Source: Chloroflexota bacterium (GTDB lineage Bacteria; Chloroflexota; Anaerolineae; Anaerolineales; Anaerolineaceae). Taken from it: a stretch of DNA of 64,000 nt. The DNA lies in assembly GCA_009773005.1 (NCBI GenBank), contig WOUT01000004.1, positions 35,103 to 99,102 of the forward strand, read 5' to 3'. The translations under genes were made by a program, and so were the position numbers. This document shows positions 33,322 through 42,594 of this stretch, piece after piece. The first letter of the stretch is position 1. Every line of letters starts with the position of its first letter. The notes below the pieces were generated by a model that saw only the letters and a list, made by a program, of their open reading frames with translations, was not told the DNA's origin and searched no databases.

Positions 33322-35325
33322 TTATCTTACGAATCTGGTTCCAGCAGAAATAGTCGTTATTTCACCCATATGCATCAGGTTATATCCGGGCAGTTTCATA
33401 ATATCAGCCTTGAATGCAGGATCAAAACTGAGCTCAAAGAGTGGTTTCAGGATGGGCTCATGGATCAATTCTTCCGGGATGATCAATTGATACTCCTCTT
33501 CATACAACGGGATAAAATCGAGGTCAAGCGCTGCTGCTGCAGAAGCCACTGCCAGACCACAATTTGCTCGACCTGAAGATACAGCCACTGCAACCCCGAG
33601 ATGCGTATATTCCTCTTCCGAGTATCCCATAATAGATTTGATATCCAGCCCAATCTTCTGCAGGTGATAATCCAACAGCACTCGTGTCCCCGAACCGCGC
33701 TGCCGGTTTATATACGTCAAATCCTCTCTTCGAAGGTCTTCCAACCCTTTGATATGCTTTGGGTTACCTTTAGCGACGATCAGCCCTTGCTCCCGGTTTA
33801 CCCACCCCATCACGCAGACTGAAACCTCAGGGATCACTTTTTGGAGATCAACGATGTTATAGGTCCCTGTATCAGGGTCCAATAAGTGACATCCCGAAAA
33901 ATGAGTTTCTTTCCGCTTGATTGCCAGTAATCCCCCCATACTGCCAGCATTAGCAGAAACCAGCCGTCTGCCGAATGGTATCAAATGCTGAGCAAGGATA
34001 TCCAATGTCAGATCATGTGACCCGATCGTTAATAGATTATTCTTGATCTCGGTGTGTTTTCGGTAAAGTCTGATTTTTACTTTTTCGCCATTTTCAACGC
34101 CCTGAATCATGCGGGGAATGATTAAAAATCCGTCTGCTTTGGCAAGGCTTGTCGTAACTCCAGCACCGCGAGAAATTGGCGCTGCCAACATTTTTCCATT
34201 CACTTCCCCTAAAACCACCCGGACAAAATCATCATCGCCGCCTGGTGAGGTTATCTTTCTAGTAAATACAGCGTCAACTTCTTCAATATTTTCCGGGGGC
34301 AGTCCTAGCCAAATTCGCACAAGTGGCTTAACAAATATTTCGGTGGTCATTGCGGCGGATACCGGGTACCCCGGTACTCCGATGAAAGGAATATCCGCGG
34401 CATCAGGATCTACAGGGTGATGGATTGCTCCTAATATGACGGGGTGTCCAGGGCGCACAGCGATCCCGTGCACAAGAACTTGTCCCAATTTCTGCACGGC
34501 AGTTGAGGTGTAATCGTCACTTCCGGCTGATGAACCGGCATTGACTAATACCAAATCACACTCTGCTGCCGCTTTCTTGATCTGGGCGCATAAAGCATTC
34601 AAATCATCCTTAACGATCTTGTAGCGGATTGGAATTCCACCCCATTCCTTTATTTGGCTTGCCAGCACGATCGAATTAAATTCTGTGATCTCGCCGGTTT
34701 TTGGTTCCCGTTCAAGGGGAACAAGTTCATTTCCGGTAGGAATAATTCCGATGACGGGTTTTTTTGCCACTCGTAGCGTTTTAACACCCCCGGCAGCGCC
34801 AGCTCCCAAATCGGCGGGACGTAATATTTGGCTGGCTGCGAGGATCAACTGACCGGTGATCAGGTCTTCTCCAACCGGGCGTACGTGTGACCAGGGCGTT
34901 ACACTGGCTCGGATTCGGATGAATGAAGGTTTGCGGATCATTTCACCCAAGAGGACATTTCCAATGATGTCTAAAGATTCTGTATTTTCGATAGGGATCA
35001 CGGCGTCTGACCATGCAGGCAGCGCGTCTCCAGTGTCAACATATTCAGCTTGAACAATCGCCCTAAGAATGAGCGGCATCGAAGGGTTTGCGCCTATCGT
35101 TTCTACAGAGCGCACCGCAAACCCGTCCATCGCGGAAGCGTGATAATGAGGTGAACAATGCCTGGCAAATATTGGTTCTCCCAAGACCCGCCCGACTGCA
35201 TCTTCATCAAGCGGAATCTGCTCGATTCCCAATAAGGTATAACGTCCAATTTTCTCGAGAGCAGTCTGAAATTCAGAGACAGCTCGATCAAGGGGGATGT
35301 CATGGAGAAAGAGAGATTTTGTCAT
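33322..35325 (-). CDS. MoeA-type molybdenum cofactor protein fused to PBP-like domain
   Basis: 667 residues. Residues about 1-410 are MoeA (YHASAMDGFAVRS, IPTGNELVP, NAGSSAGSDDYT, GVPGYPVSAAMTTE). Residues about 435-660 are a substrate-binding-protein-like fold of the PBP_like_2 type (LTIGSHDLTLDILAQHL, RGSGTRVLLDYHL, VAVAVSSGRANCGL). This pairing is known in anaerobes; the second domain may sense molybdate or tungstate. MoeA inserts the metal into adenylylated molybdopterin. It begins 3 bases after the stop of a single-domain moeA and is probably coupled to it. Confidence 0.9.
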   Translation of the reverse strand: MTKSLFLHDIPLDRAVSEFQTALEKIGRYTLLGIEQIPLDEDAVGRVLGEPIFARHCSPHYHASAMDGFAVRSVETIGANPSMPLILRAIVQAEYVDTGDALPAWSDAVIPIENTESLDIIGNVLLGEMIRKPSFIRIRASVTPWSHVRPVGEDLITGQLILAASQILRPADLGAGAAGGVKTLRVAKKPVIGIIPTGNELVPLEREPKTGEITEFNSIVLASQIKEWGGIPIRYKIVKDDLNALCAQIKKAAAECDLVLVNAGSSAGSDDYTSTAVQKLGQVLVHGIAVRPGHPVILGAIHHPVDPDAADIPFIGVPGYPVSAAMTTEIFVKPLVRIWLGLPPENIEEVDAVFTRKITSPGGDDDFVRVVLGEVNGKMLAAPISRGAGVTTSLAKADGFLIIPRMIQGVENGEKVKIRLYRKHTEIKNNLLTIGSHDLTLDILAQHLIPFGRRLVSANAGSMGGLLAIKRKETHFSGCHLLDPDTGTYNIVDLQKVIPEVSVCVMGWVNREQGLIVAKGNPKHIKGLEDLRREDLTYINRQRGSGTRVLLDYHLQKIGLDIKSIMGYSEEEYTHLGVAVAVSSGRANCGLAVASAAAALDLDFIPLYEEEYQLIIPEELIHEPILKPLFELSFDPAFKADIMKLPGYNLMHMGEITTISAGTRFVR

Positions 35326-35328
35326 AGG

Positions 35329-36564
35329 TTAAATGAGGACCACATCAACAAGATCACCGGCAGAATACCCGGTTACGTCAGCAGGGATGTGAAGCAGCCC
35401 GTCGGTATTTACCAGATTAAAGATCAGATTACTCTTGAAAAAAATCGGTTCCGCATACCACTGAGAACCTTTACGTATAATTTTTACTGGAAAATATTCG
35501 TCCCTGCCTGCCTGGGAGGGCAAACTATTGTTTAGATGTGCAGTAATTGTCAATTCGAGTCTTTGGGATGTTAGTCCTGATAACCTTTCTATAAGCGGTT
35601 TTACAAATAGTCTGGCAATTACCAAAGCGCTGATGGGGTTGCCGGGTAACCCGATCAAGGGCTTGCCATTGCAAACCGCAAGAATGGTTGGTTTTCCAGG
35701 ACGAATATTGATCCCATGAACTAACACCCCAGGTTCACCGATACGTTGGATCACTTCAGCCGTCATGTCTCGGGCACTCGCCGATGAACCGGCCGTGATT
35801 ACAACAAGGTCGGCCTCTTCATAAGCTTTCCGTACTGCTTGCTCGAGCAGCTCAGGGTCATCTGGAACAATGGGGTAAGATATTGAAATTCCTCCACATG
35901 CCGTAATTAACGCCGCCAGAGCGCCAGTGTTGATATCACGCACTTGACCTGCTTCAGGTTTAAAATCAGGTGGAATAATCTCATCGCCGCTCGAAAGAAT
36001 TCCTACTTTTGGTCGTTTTGTGACTTCAACTTTGGTTTTTCCAAGGGCTAATAACCCGCCAATTTCTTCTGGCCTTACCAGGCTCCCATGTTCAATTAGA
36101 ATATCACCCGGTTTTACATCTTCCCCTTTGACTAATATGTTCTCTTCAGGGGAGACAGGTTTGTAGATCTCAACAACTCCGTTTTCAAGCCGCTGAGTCG
36201 TCTCCAACATCACCACCGCATCAGCGCCCTCGGGCAGCATCCCACCGGTGTGAATGAGCGCCGTCTCACCCTTCCTGATCACAAAATCTGGTTCACTTCC
36301 CATTGAAACTTCACCGATAAATTTCAGATAAGCCGGCAGTGAATCCGCTGCGCCATACGTGTCTTCAGCGCTCACCGCAAACCCGTCTACAGTGCTGCGC
36401 GTAAATGCTGGCAAGTATTCCTCTGCTACGATTTGAACATTCAACACACGCCCAAGCGCTTGCCCGGTTTCGACTAATTCAGAACCCAAGCTTGGTTTTG
36501 GTAGTTTTTGCCAAAAAATGGATTTTGCTTCCTCAACCGATTGTAATTTTAAAAATTCAGGCAT
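35329..36564 (-). CDS. moeA: Molybdopterin molybdenumtransferase MoeA
   Basis: 411 residues from the ATG at 36564 (MPEFLKLQSVEEAK, AGGAT upstream); the longer frame overlaps the gene before it. Motifs are STVDGFAVSAEDT, LSSGDEIIPP, TAGSSASARDMT and GLPGNPISALVIARLF. It carries out the metal-insertion step of Moco synthesis. Two moeA genes in a row suggest different metals or different target enzymes. The start lies 5 bases beyond the stop of the UbiA-like gene. Confidence 0.93.
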   Translation of the reverse strand: MPEFLKLQSVEEAKSIFWQKLPKPSLGSELVETGQALGRVLNVQIVAEEYLPAFTRSTVDGFAVSAEDTYGAADSLPAYLKFIGEVSMGSEPDFVIRKGETALIHTGGMLPEGADAVVMLETTQRLENGVVEIYKPVSPEENILVKGEDVKPGDILIEHGSLVRPEEIGGLLALGKTKVEVTKRPKVGILSSGDEIIPPDFKPEAGQVRDINTGALAALITACGGISISYPIVPDDPELLEQAVRKAYEEADLVVITAGSSASARDMTAEVIQRIGEPGVLVHGINIRPGKPTILAVCNGKPLIGLPGNPISALVIARLFVKPLIERLSGLTSQRLELTITAHLNNSLPSQAGRDEYFPVKIIRKGSQWYAEPIFFKSNLIFNLVNTDGLLHIPADVTGYSAGDLVDVVLI

Positions 36565-36569
36565 TTTAT

Positions 36570-37478
36570 TTATCCTATCCATAATGTGAATGAAACCAAA
36601 TACGCGGTCAAAGTAAAAGTACCGGCTGCAGTCCATTTAAGTAGATTCCATTTTGGAGCTGCTCCTGCAACTATTCCTTGAATTTGGATGATCTGGAAGA
36701 TCCCAAAAACGAGCGGCAGTAACATAGGCCAAGTCAATGACCACGGCTGTCCGATCAGCGAGAACAATGCAACGAATAAAAAAGCTGCCAGGATCAAATA
36801 ATTGTGAGAATTCATGGCCTTTTGCCAATCCATTCTCACAATCAGGGTTTGTTTTGAATGAGTCCGATCGAATGCATAGGTCGTTAGTGAAAAAACTATT
36901 CGGAGAGCCAGATACAACAAGGTCAGCGGGAAAGTCAACATTACGAGGAGTACATGTAAATTGGGTTCACTCAAGAGAAAACCAATCGCGGGAACAAGGT
37001 TCGCAATCAATATCGCTTCACTCAGCTCTCCATAACCCTTTTTTTCGAATTGGACAGGGGGAACCGATGAAAAGAAACAAAATAAGAAAGCAATTCCAAG
37101 CAATAAGATCGCGGAAAAGTTAACTGCATGACGTACTACAAGGATTACTGTATCCAGCGCTCCGGCGGTTAAAACTGTCAACGCGACCAAGAGGAGTGTC
37201 TGGCGATTTACTGAGTTTAGTTCCTCATAACGCGGATCCTCGGCGTGTATTTTACTGGTTGGCGAAGAAGGATGATCAAAATAGGCAGCCAATAAATTAC
37301 GCATGAGGACGAAGAATATTCCAAGGAATGCGCCGAAGAAAATATCTGTCCAATCCAGGCTTGCACCCAGGTAGTGCGACAACCCAACACCTATCGAATA
37401 GGTGAGTATCAACCCTGCCAATAAAAGAGGTTGAGTGAGACGAATAAATAAAGCATTTTGTGATTTATTTAAGTTCAT
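36570..37478 (-). CDS. UbiA-like prenyltransferase-family membrane protein (divergent)
   Basis: 302 residues with about eight or nine membrane segments. Weak UbiA landmarks are seen: AAYFDHPSS at the first Asp-motif position, GYGELSEAILIANLVPAIG (compare G.GE....FFG in MenA), and AFDRTHSKQTLIVRMDWQKA (compare D..D...GK.TL.V..G at the second). The first Asp-rich motif is degenerate, so activity is unsure. It might act in menaquinone synthesis, which NrfH would need. AGGAT is the ribosome-binding site, inside the end of the SDR gene. Confidence 0.6.
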   Translation of the reverse strand: MNLNKSQNALFIRLTQPLLLAGLILTYSIGVGLSHYLGASLDWTDIFFGAFLGIFFVLMRNLLAAYFDHPSSPTSKIHAEDPRYEELNSVNRQTLLLVALTVLTAGALDTVILVVRHAVNFSAILLLGIAFLFCFFSSVPPVQFEKKGYGELSEAILIANLVPAIGFLLSEPNLHVLLVMLTFPLTLLYLALRIVFSLTTYAFDRTHSKQTLIVRMDWQKAMNSHNYLILAAFLFVALFSLIGQPWSLTWPMLLPLVFGIFQIIQIQGIVAGAAPKWNLLKWTAAGTFTLTAYLVSFTLWIG

Positions 37479-37482
37479 AATT

Positions 37483-38232
37483 TTATCCTAAATGTGATCC
37501 GCCATCCAATGAAATAATGTCCCCTGTAATATATTCATTCGATAACAATAGATCAATAGTCGTTGTCAATGATTGGAAATCCCCTTCGCGTTTCAATGGA
37601 GTCTTTTGCACCAATCGATCCCATTCCGAATAAGTCATCCCTTCAGACCTTAACAATAACCCGGGCGCTATCCCGCAGACTCTAATATTTGGCGCAAGTT
37701 GACCGGCAAGGATCCGCGTGAGCACATCAACCCCTGCTTTACTGACCACATATGCGCCGTAACCAGTCCAATTCCTGGATGAGCCTGCGTCTGACAGATT
37801 GATGATCACAGACCCGCGCTCCATTCTTTTGGCTGCCATCTGACAGCAATACCAAACTGACTTGAGGTTCGTGTTTAAAACATCATCCCATTCAATGGCT
37901 GAGATCATCATCAGATCAGACCGGGGCATTATTGATGCAGAATTCACCAAGATTTTCAGATGAAAACCGCTTTCATCTATTTTTTCATACATGGAGTTCA
38001 CTTGAGCAGCAGCTCTAAGATCTGCGGGTAATAGCATAACTGTCGCTCCCAATGCGGTTATCTCATCGGCTGTTGCTTCTGCTTCCTGGGAGGATTTAAA
38101 AAAATGCAAGCCAATGGCATACCCCCGCCGGGCAAGATGCAACGCAATTTCTCTCCCCACGCGTTTGGCTGCGCCGGTAACAAGGGCTAGCGGTAATTTT
38201 TTATCATCCATAGTCTTTGGGTTAGGTTTCAT
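37483..38232 (-). CDS. Short-chain dehydrogenase/reductase
   Basis: 249 residues. The cofactor-binding motif VTGAAKRVGREIALHLARRG, with Lys-Arg after the Gly pair, suggests NADPH. NSAS replaces the usual NNAG. The catalytic Ser is in INLSDAGSS, with Tyr and Lys in YGAYVVSKAG. It is like pteridine reductase/FolM and FabG relatives, so the substrate could be a pterin. That would fit the Moco genes downstream, but is not proven. It overlaps proline dehydrogenase by 4 bases. Confidence 0.85.
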   Translation of the reverse strand: MKPNPKTMDDKKLPLALVTGAAKRVGREIALHLARRGYAIGLHFFKSSQEAEATADEITALGATVMLLPADLRAAAQVNSMYEKIDESGFHLKILVNSASIMPRSDLMMISAIEWDDVLNTNLKSVWYCCQMAAKRMERGSVIINLSDAGSSRNWTGYGAYVVSKAGVDVLTRILAGQLAPNIRVCGIAPGLLLRSEGMTYSEWDRLVQKTPLKREGDFQSLTTTIDLLLSNEYITGDIISLDGGSHLG

Positions 38233-39188
38233 TTATGAAAATAACTAGAAAGGAAGAACCAAAGGTTCGCCGGGCGTTCAGCCAGTCTGCGCATGAAATA
38301 AGGATACCAGTGTGTCCCAAAGGGGACGTATACCCGTACCTGGTAACCTTCTTTGACAAGTTGTTTCTGCAAGTCTCTGCGGATTCCGTAGAGCATTTGA
38401 AACTCCACAGCTTCTTTCGGTAATCTCATGACTTTCATTTGTTGCTTGGCAAAATTTATCCTTTTTTCATCATGTGTGGCGAGTGCCGGAATGGGAGGCG
38501 TTTTTCCGTCTCGATCTGATATTGGAAGCCCTGCCATTTTTTCACTTTCAAAAAGCGCAATGGTTAAGTGGTCAAAATTTTTATCGACATCCGCCTTATG
38601 TGGAAATGCAACATTTTTTGATTCTTTATAGGCTCCTTTGCATAACCTGACCCGACCGCCTGCAGAATTTAGTTGGGCAATATCTTTTTCACTGCGAAAT
38701 AAGTAGGACTGAATTACAATTCCGGTATTGTTAAAACCATTTTGAATGCAGAACCAATACATATTTAAAGTTTTTTCAGTGACCTGGGCGCTCTCCATAT
38801 CAATACGGATAAAATTCCGGGTTAGTTTTGCTCTCGTAAGGATTTTTGATAAATTCTGCTGGCACAGATCGTCATTTAGCCCCATTCCAATTTGACTAAG
38901 CTTAACTGAAACATTTGCACGCACTCCGCTCGTCTCAATCAGCTCCAAGATATCCAATATACCCCGAGTCGCATGAGCAGCAGACTCAGAATCGGTTGTG
39001 TTCTCACCTAATTGATCAATCGAGGCGAGAATCCCCTTCTCATTTAGCTTGCGTACGGCTTCAATTGCCTGGGCGAGGGTTTCTCCAGCCACAAACCGCT
39101 GCGCTGCTTTTTTTGCCGGAGGCCAATGCATAATCAGTTTCTGAATTGCCTCTGATTCTGAAAGTGAGATTAGAACTGATCGCAACAT
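38229..39188 (-). CDS. Proline dehydrogenase
   Basis: 319 residues, the monofunctional size. The TIM-barrel PRODH hallmark near the C-terminus is YVPFGTHWYPYFMRRLAERP. FIRIDMESAQVTEKTL and RLCKGAYKES are also typical. It oxidises proline to pyrroline-5-carboxylate with FAD, passing electrons to quinone. AAGGAC precedes the ATG. No P5C dehydrogenase is nearby. First gene of the run down to the MoeA-PBP fusion. Confidence 0.94.
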   Translation of the reverse strand: MLRSVLISLSESEAIQKLIMHWPPAKKAAQRFVAGETLAQAIEAVRKLNEKGILASIDQLGENTTDSESAAHATRGILDILELIETSGVRANVSVKLSQIGMGLNDDLCQQNLSKILTRAKLTRNFIRIDMESAQVTEKTLNMYWFCIQNGFNNTGIVIQSYLFRSEKDIAQLNSAGGRVRLCKGAYKESKNVAFPHKADVDKNFDHLTIALFESEKMAGLPISDRDGKTPPIPALATHDEKRINFAKQQMKVMRLPKEAVEFQMLYGIRRDLQKQLVKEGYQVRVYVPFGTHWYPYFMRRLAERPANLWFFLSSYFHK

Positions 39189-39624
39189 TTGTCCTTGCCT
39201 TATTGAGTTTCTCGTATTATTCTAACATAAGGGCGTTCTGACAGTTTTTCGAGATCTAATCCGTAAATAATTTGTCTTGTAAAAAATCCCTTCCTCAATT
39301 TCACTATCTCGCAAAATTTCTTTATCGCCGAGCAATCCAGCAACCATCGTCACTTTGGAATCAGCGGTCATCACTCACGAGATGCCGCAACCATAAAACC
39401 TTGAACTAGCCATTGAGGTTCAAAATCAAATCAGGTTTGGCTGCGCGATCCTGGCAACCATCGCTTTGCTTGAATAGATAATTCACGTCAGGTTGGATGA
39501 TGAGCAACGGGTGTCTCACTTCTCCGATAAAGAAGCCTTCAAACTTGGCACAAAAAATAAATGAAAAATCAACGTATGATCGAGTGATTTTTGGTTATGA
39601 ATTTGAATATGTTCGTTTAATAAT
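39189..39624. other. Gene-free region, possibly a decayed gene
   Basis: 436 bases with no convincing frame on either strand. On the minus strand pieces read like coding sequence (SDGCQDRAAKPDLILNLNG then a stop), and a 20-base element, near GCAATCCAGCAACCATCG at 39332, recurs with changes at 39445. This may be a remnant or chance; no known RNA was recognised. Confidence 0.35.
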
Positions 39625-40464
39625 TTATGGGTTTGTTGCTGGCTTGGGCGTTTGGGTTACAGCAGGTAAAAACGCGGGACTGGAAGCAGATGGAGATGGG
39701 GTAATATTTTGTTGATTGCCAAAGACAGTAAATCTGCCCGAATTCTTCCAGGTTTGACCAACAAATATCTGAACTTCATACTCCCCGGGTTTCCACTGGT
39801 CGGGGGTTAACTGTTTGTTGCAGGCATCCGTATATCCATACCCGCCGGGAGGAAAATTCCAGACTGTGGTCTCAAAGCAGATAATCGTCCCCTCATAAAA
39901 CCAGACCGCTGACCATTGAACGCCTGTCACCATCTTGTCATAGGAATACCCGCCGTACATTTGTGTGATAGGCAGTGTAAATGTATCCGATGTATTAATG
40001 ACAACCCCGCCTTTAGTCAGAGTTGAAAACTGGACAACGCTAAATACGGCTTTTGTGTCAACGCCTACCGGTGTTTTAATGGCTTTTTGCACAATACCTG
40101 GAATTGCTGGAGTATAGGTTTGAGCCAGCGTCAAGGTGATGGTAGGCGTAAAGGTTTGTGAGGGTGTTAAAGTAATCGTTGGAGTTATAGTAATCGTTGG
40201 GGTGCGTGAGACTGTTGGAGAAGGTGGAAAATAGTGATAGGCGATCGGCTCACCAAACCGAAAAAAAATAAAACCACCTATCGCCAATACGAACGCGAGC
40301 AACATCAACCTCCACCCTTGTTCAATTAGCTCCTGACGTTTTCGATAAAACTCAAGGTGTTTTCCGGTACTGATGGACTTTAACGCCATATAAACGCTGG
40401 TGATAAAACCGATCCCCACCAGAACGAGAATAACCTTAAAGGTTGTGGCAATATCAATATTCAT
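39625..40464 (-). CDS. Membrane-anchored surface protein with Thr/Pro linker
   Basis: 279 residues. Two membrane segments (about 8-28 and 50-72) are followed by a Thr/Pro/Ser repeat linker (about 84-120; repeats of TPTITLTP type). A beta-rich external domain (about 125-250) carries two Cys in TIICFET and TDACNKQ, and the tail is again Ser/Pro rich. Such T-P linkers are common on Chloroflexota cell-surface proteins. The domain is not recognised and the function is unknown. It is separated from the D-cysteine desulfhydrase-like gene by 73 bases. Confidence 0.7.
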   Translation of the reverse strand: MNIDIATTFKVILVLVGIGFITSVYMALKSISTGKHLEFYRKRQELIEQGWRLMLLAFVLAIGGFIFFRFGEPIAYHYFPPSPTVSRTPTITITPTITLTPSQTFTPTITLTLAQTYTPAIPGIVQKAIKTPVGVDTKAVFSVVQFSTLTKGGVVINTSDTFTLPITQMYGGYSYDKMVTGVQWSAVWFYEGTIICFETTVWNFPPGGYGYTDACNKQLTPDQWKPGEYEVQIFVGQTWKNSGRFTVFGNQQNITPSPSASSPAFLPAVTQTPKPATNP

Positions 40465-40537
40465 AGAGAGTTTGAACTTCCGATGGCATTATAGCATGCC
40501 GCGTCAGATGCGCTAGTGGAATTAGATAATTTATCGT

Positions 40538-41503
40538 CTATTTATTTAGTTGAGCGCTGTATGGTTCAGCAAACAAGGTGGGTGAACCGCCGGTATGCCA
40601 AAAAAGTACTTTATCTTCTTGTGTGAAGAAACCATTTTTAATCAAATCGATCATCCCTGCCGCTGCCCTGCCAGTGTAAACCGGATCGAGAAGAATCCCT
40701 TCGGTTTTAGCAAACATCCTGATGGCTTCCAGTTCAACCTCGCCAGCCACCGCGTACCCGCCGCCCAAATAACGGTCATTGACAAGAATTTCTTGTGAAC
40801 TTATTGAGATGTCCTTCCCGATCCGTTCTGAAGCTTCATTTGCCAGATGAGTCACTGTGGTCTGAAGTTCCAAAGCATGGTGGTCAATGCAGATGCCTAA
40901 AATTTTGCCAGACCAATTGTATAAATGAGCACCTAATACCATCCCCGCTTGAGTGCCACCACTGGAGGATGCGACAACAATCCAGTTCACATCGATTTTT
41001 TGGCCAACAATTTCGCGAATTGCCTCAACATAGCCAAATGTCCCCACCGGGTTTGAGGCTCCAAGCGGGATCAAATATGGGCGTTCGCCATTTTCCCATG
41101 CTTGTTGAAAAACTGTTTTCAGAGTGTTTGCACGTTCCTCGCGGACAGTCCATACAATTTCTGCGCCAAGCAGATGATCAAGCAGCAGGTTCCCGTTTGC
41201 GAGATCAGGTTCTGTGCCAGATAAGACTAAAATGCATTTAAAACCAAACTTGGCGGCAATAGCAGCCGTTTGGCGGCAGTGGTTAGACTGGATATCTCCA
41301 ACCGTAACAAGTGTTTTGGCGCCATTGGCTTGAGCTTCAGCTAACACAAACTCGAGTTTTCGAGCTTTATTCCCTCCAAAGGCCAATCCTGTCAGGTCAT
41401 CCCGTTTGATCAAAAGCTGCGGACCACCTAATAGAGTAGTTAAATGCGGTAACGCCTCAATCGGTGTTGGAAGATGAGCAAACAACGTCCGAGGGATATT
41501 CAT
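40538..41503 (-). CDS. PLP enzyme, D-cysteine desulfhydrase/ACC deaminase family
   Basis: 321 residues from the ATG at 41503 (MNIPRTLFAHLPTPIE), which overlaps the stop of the previous gene and has AGGAGA upstream. The PLP lysine is in AFGGNKARKLEF. QSNHCRQTAAIAAKFG and SSSGGTQAGMVLGAHL fit the DcyD/AcdS group. It probably releases pyruvate, H2S and ammonium from D-cysteine, or acts on a related D-amino acid. It is the last gene of the exopolysaccharide run. Confidence 0.88.
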   Translation of the reverse strand: MNIPRTLFAHLPTPIEALPHLTTLLGGPQLLIKRDDLTGLAFGGNKARKLEFVLAEAQANGAKTLVTVGDIQSNHCRQTAAIAAKFGFKCILVLSGTEPDLANGNLLLDHLLGAEIVWTVREERANTLKTVFQQAWENGERPYLIPLGASNPVGTFGYVEAIREIVGQKIDVNWIVVASSSGGTQAGMVLGAHLYNWSGKILGICIDHHALELQTTVTHLANEASERIGKDISISSQEILVNDRYLGGGYAVAGEVELEAIRMFAKTEGILLDPVYTGRAAAGMIDLIKNGFFTQEDKVLFWHTGGSPTLFAEPYSAQLNK

Positions 41504-42594
41504 TTGATCTCCTGAAGAATCTTTCCTCTCCGAAACCATCTTGTGAGGTCTAGTATCCTGGGTAAAACGCGCTGATAAGCGAAATAGAGAAATGGCTTAA
41601 CAGGATAATCCCAGGCGCCTGGTGTACGGATCACTTCTCCGCCCAAGCCTTCTTTAAATCGAAATACCCCGAACATGGAATCCCCAGCGTTAAAAACATC
41701 CGGCGCGCCCCATAAATCATAAACCTCACATCCATAACCCTTTGCCTTGCGCATCGCTTCCCATTGAAGGAGATAATTCGGCATCTTTTCGCGGTGCGCG
41801 GTTGTCGACATACCGTATAAATACCACGCCCGCTTTGCAAAATGAAACAGGACCAACCCGGCTATCGGTTTACTCTCAACTTCGGCAATCAGGGGGTCAG
41901 CCATGCCCGCATCAATAAATCGATTCCATATACCCAGGTAATAACCCATTTCCCGGATGATGAAACCGTCTCTTGCCGCGGTCTGGGCATACATTTTGTA
42001 TAATACAGGCAGTTCATTAATTGTGGCTACGCGCACTGTAACGTCACTACGTTGGGCTAGACGAAGGTTATAACGCGTCTTTTGCTTCATCTTCTTTAAC
42101 CAGTCTTCTTCGCTGCCATTAAGGTCGATGAGCACTGTATTCTTAAATTGGATTTGTTCTTTAGAAAACTTCCATCTGCGATCTTTCAACGACTGAATCA
42201 AGGTTACGCCAGTTGTGACTTCTTCAACTGAGTCTGTGTTTGGGATTCCTCTTCCCAGGACGACCTCCGGATCGATCTTGATAAATATCGCTCCAATAGT
42301 TTTAGCATAGTCCTGTATGGCATTTAAAACTTTTTCACACATAGCCTGGTCAGTCCAATCCATCATCGGGCCGCGTGGAACGTAGCAGACTGCCATTTTT
42401 GGACCAAATCCAAAAGGTCTAATACTGCGGGTTAAGATATTTGCCGCGGCTTTAACTTTCCCTGCATCGTCGCTCCAAGTGATCTGAGTCGACTCCCAAC
42501 CAACATCTTTTTTTACTTCAGCCCATTCTGAAGTCTGGAGCAGATGTGCGCCTGGCAAAGTGGAGATCAAATTATCCCAAGTCTCGTTGATCAT
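41500..42594 (-). CDS. FemAB/FemX-like peptidoglycan bridge aminoacyltransferase
   Basis: 364 residues from the ATG at 42594 (MINETWDNLISTLPGAHLL), which overlaps the Nudix gene's stop by 4 bases. It has a tandem GNAT fold: KMAVCYVPRGPMMDW, KQKTRYNLRLAQRSD and AWYLYGMSTTAHREKMPNYL (the LLQWEAMRKAK helix). YDLWGAPD is a landmark of this family. Such enzymes transfer amino acids from aminoacyl-tRNA to lipid II. A homologue lies two genes upstream (43110-44102). A basic C-terminal tail follows. Confidence 0.88.
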   Translation of the reverse strand: MINETWDNLISTLPGAHLLQTSEWAEVKKDVGWESTQITWSDDAGKVKAAANILTRSIRPFGFGPKMAVCYVPRGPMMDWTDQAMCEKVLNAIQDYAKTIGAIFIKIDPEVVLGRGIPNTDSVEEVTTGVTLIQSLKDRRWKFSKEQIQFKNTVLIDLNGSEEDWLKKMKQKTRYNLRLAQRSDVTVRVATINELPVLYKMYAQTAARDGFIIREMGYYLGIWNRFIDAGMADPLIAEVESKPIAGLVLFHFAKRAWYLYGMSTTAHREKMPNYLLQWEAMRKAKGYGCEVYDLWGAPDVFNAGDSMFGVFRFKEGLGGEVIRTPGAWDYPVKPFLYFAYQRVLPRILDLTRWFRRGKILQEIK

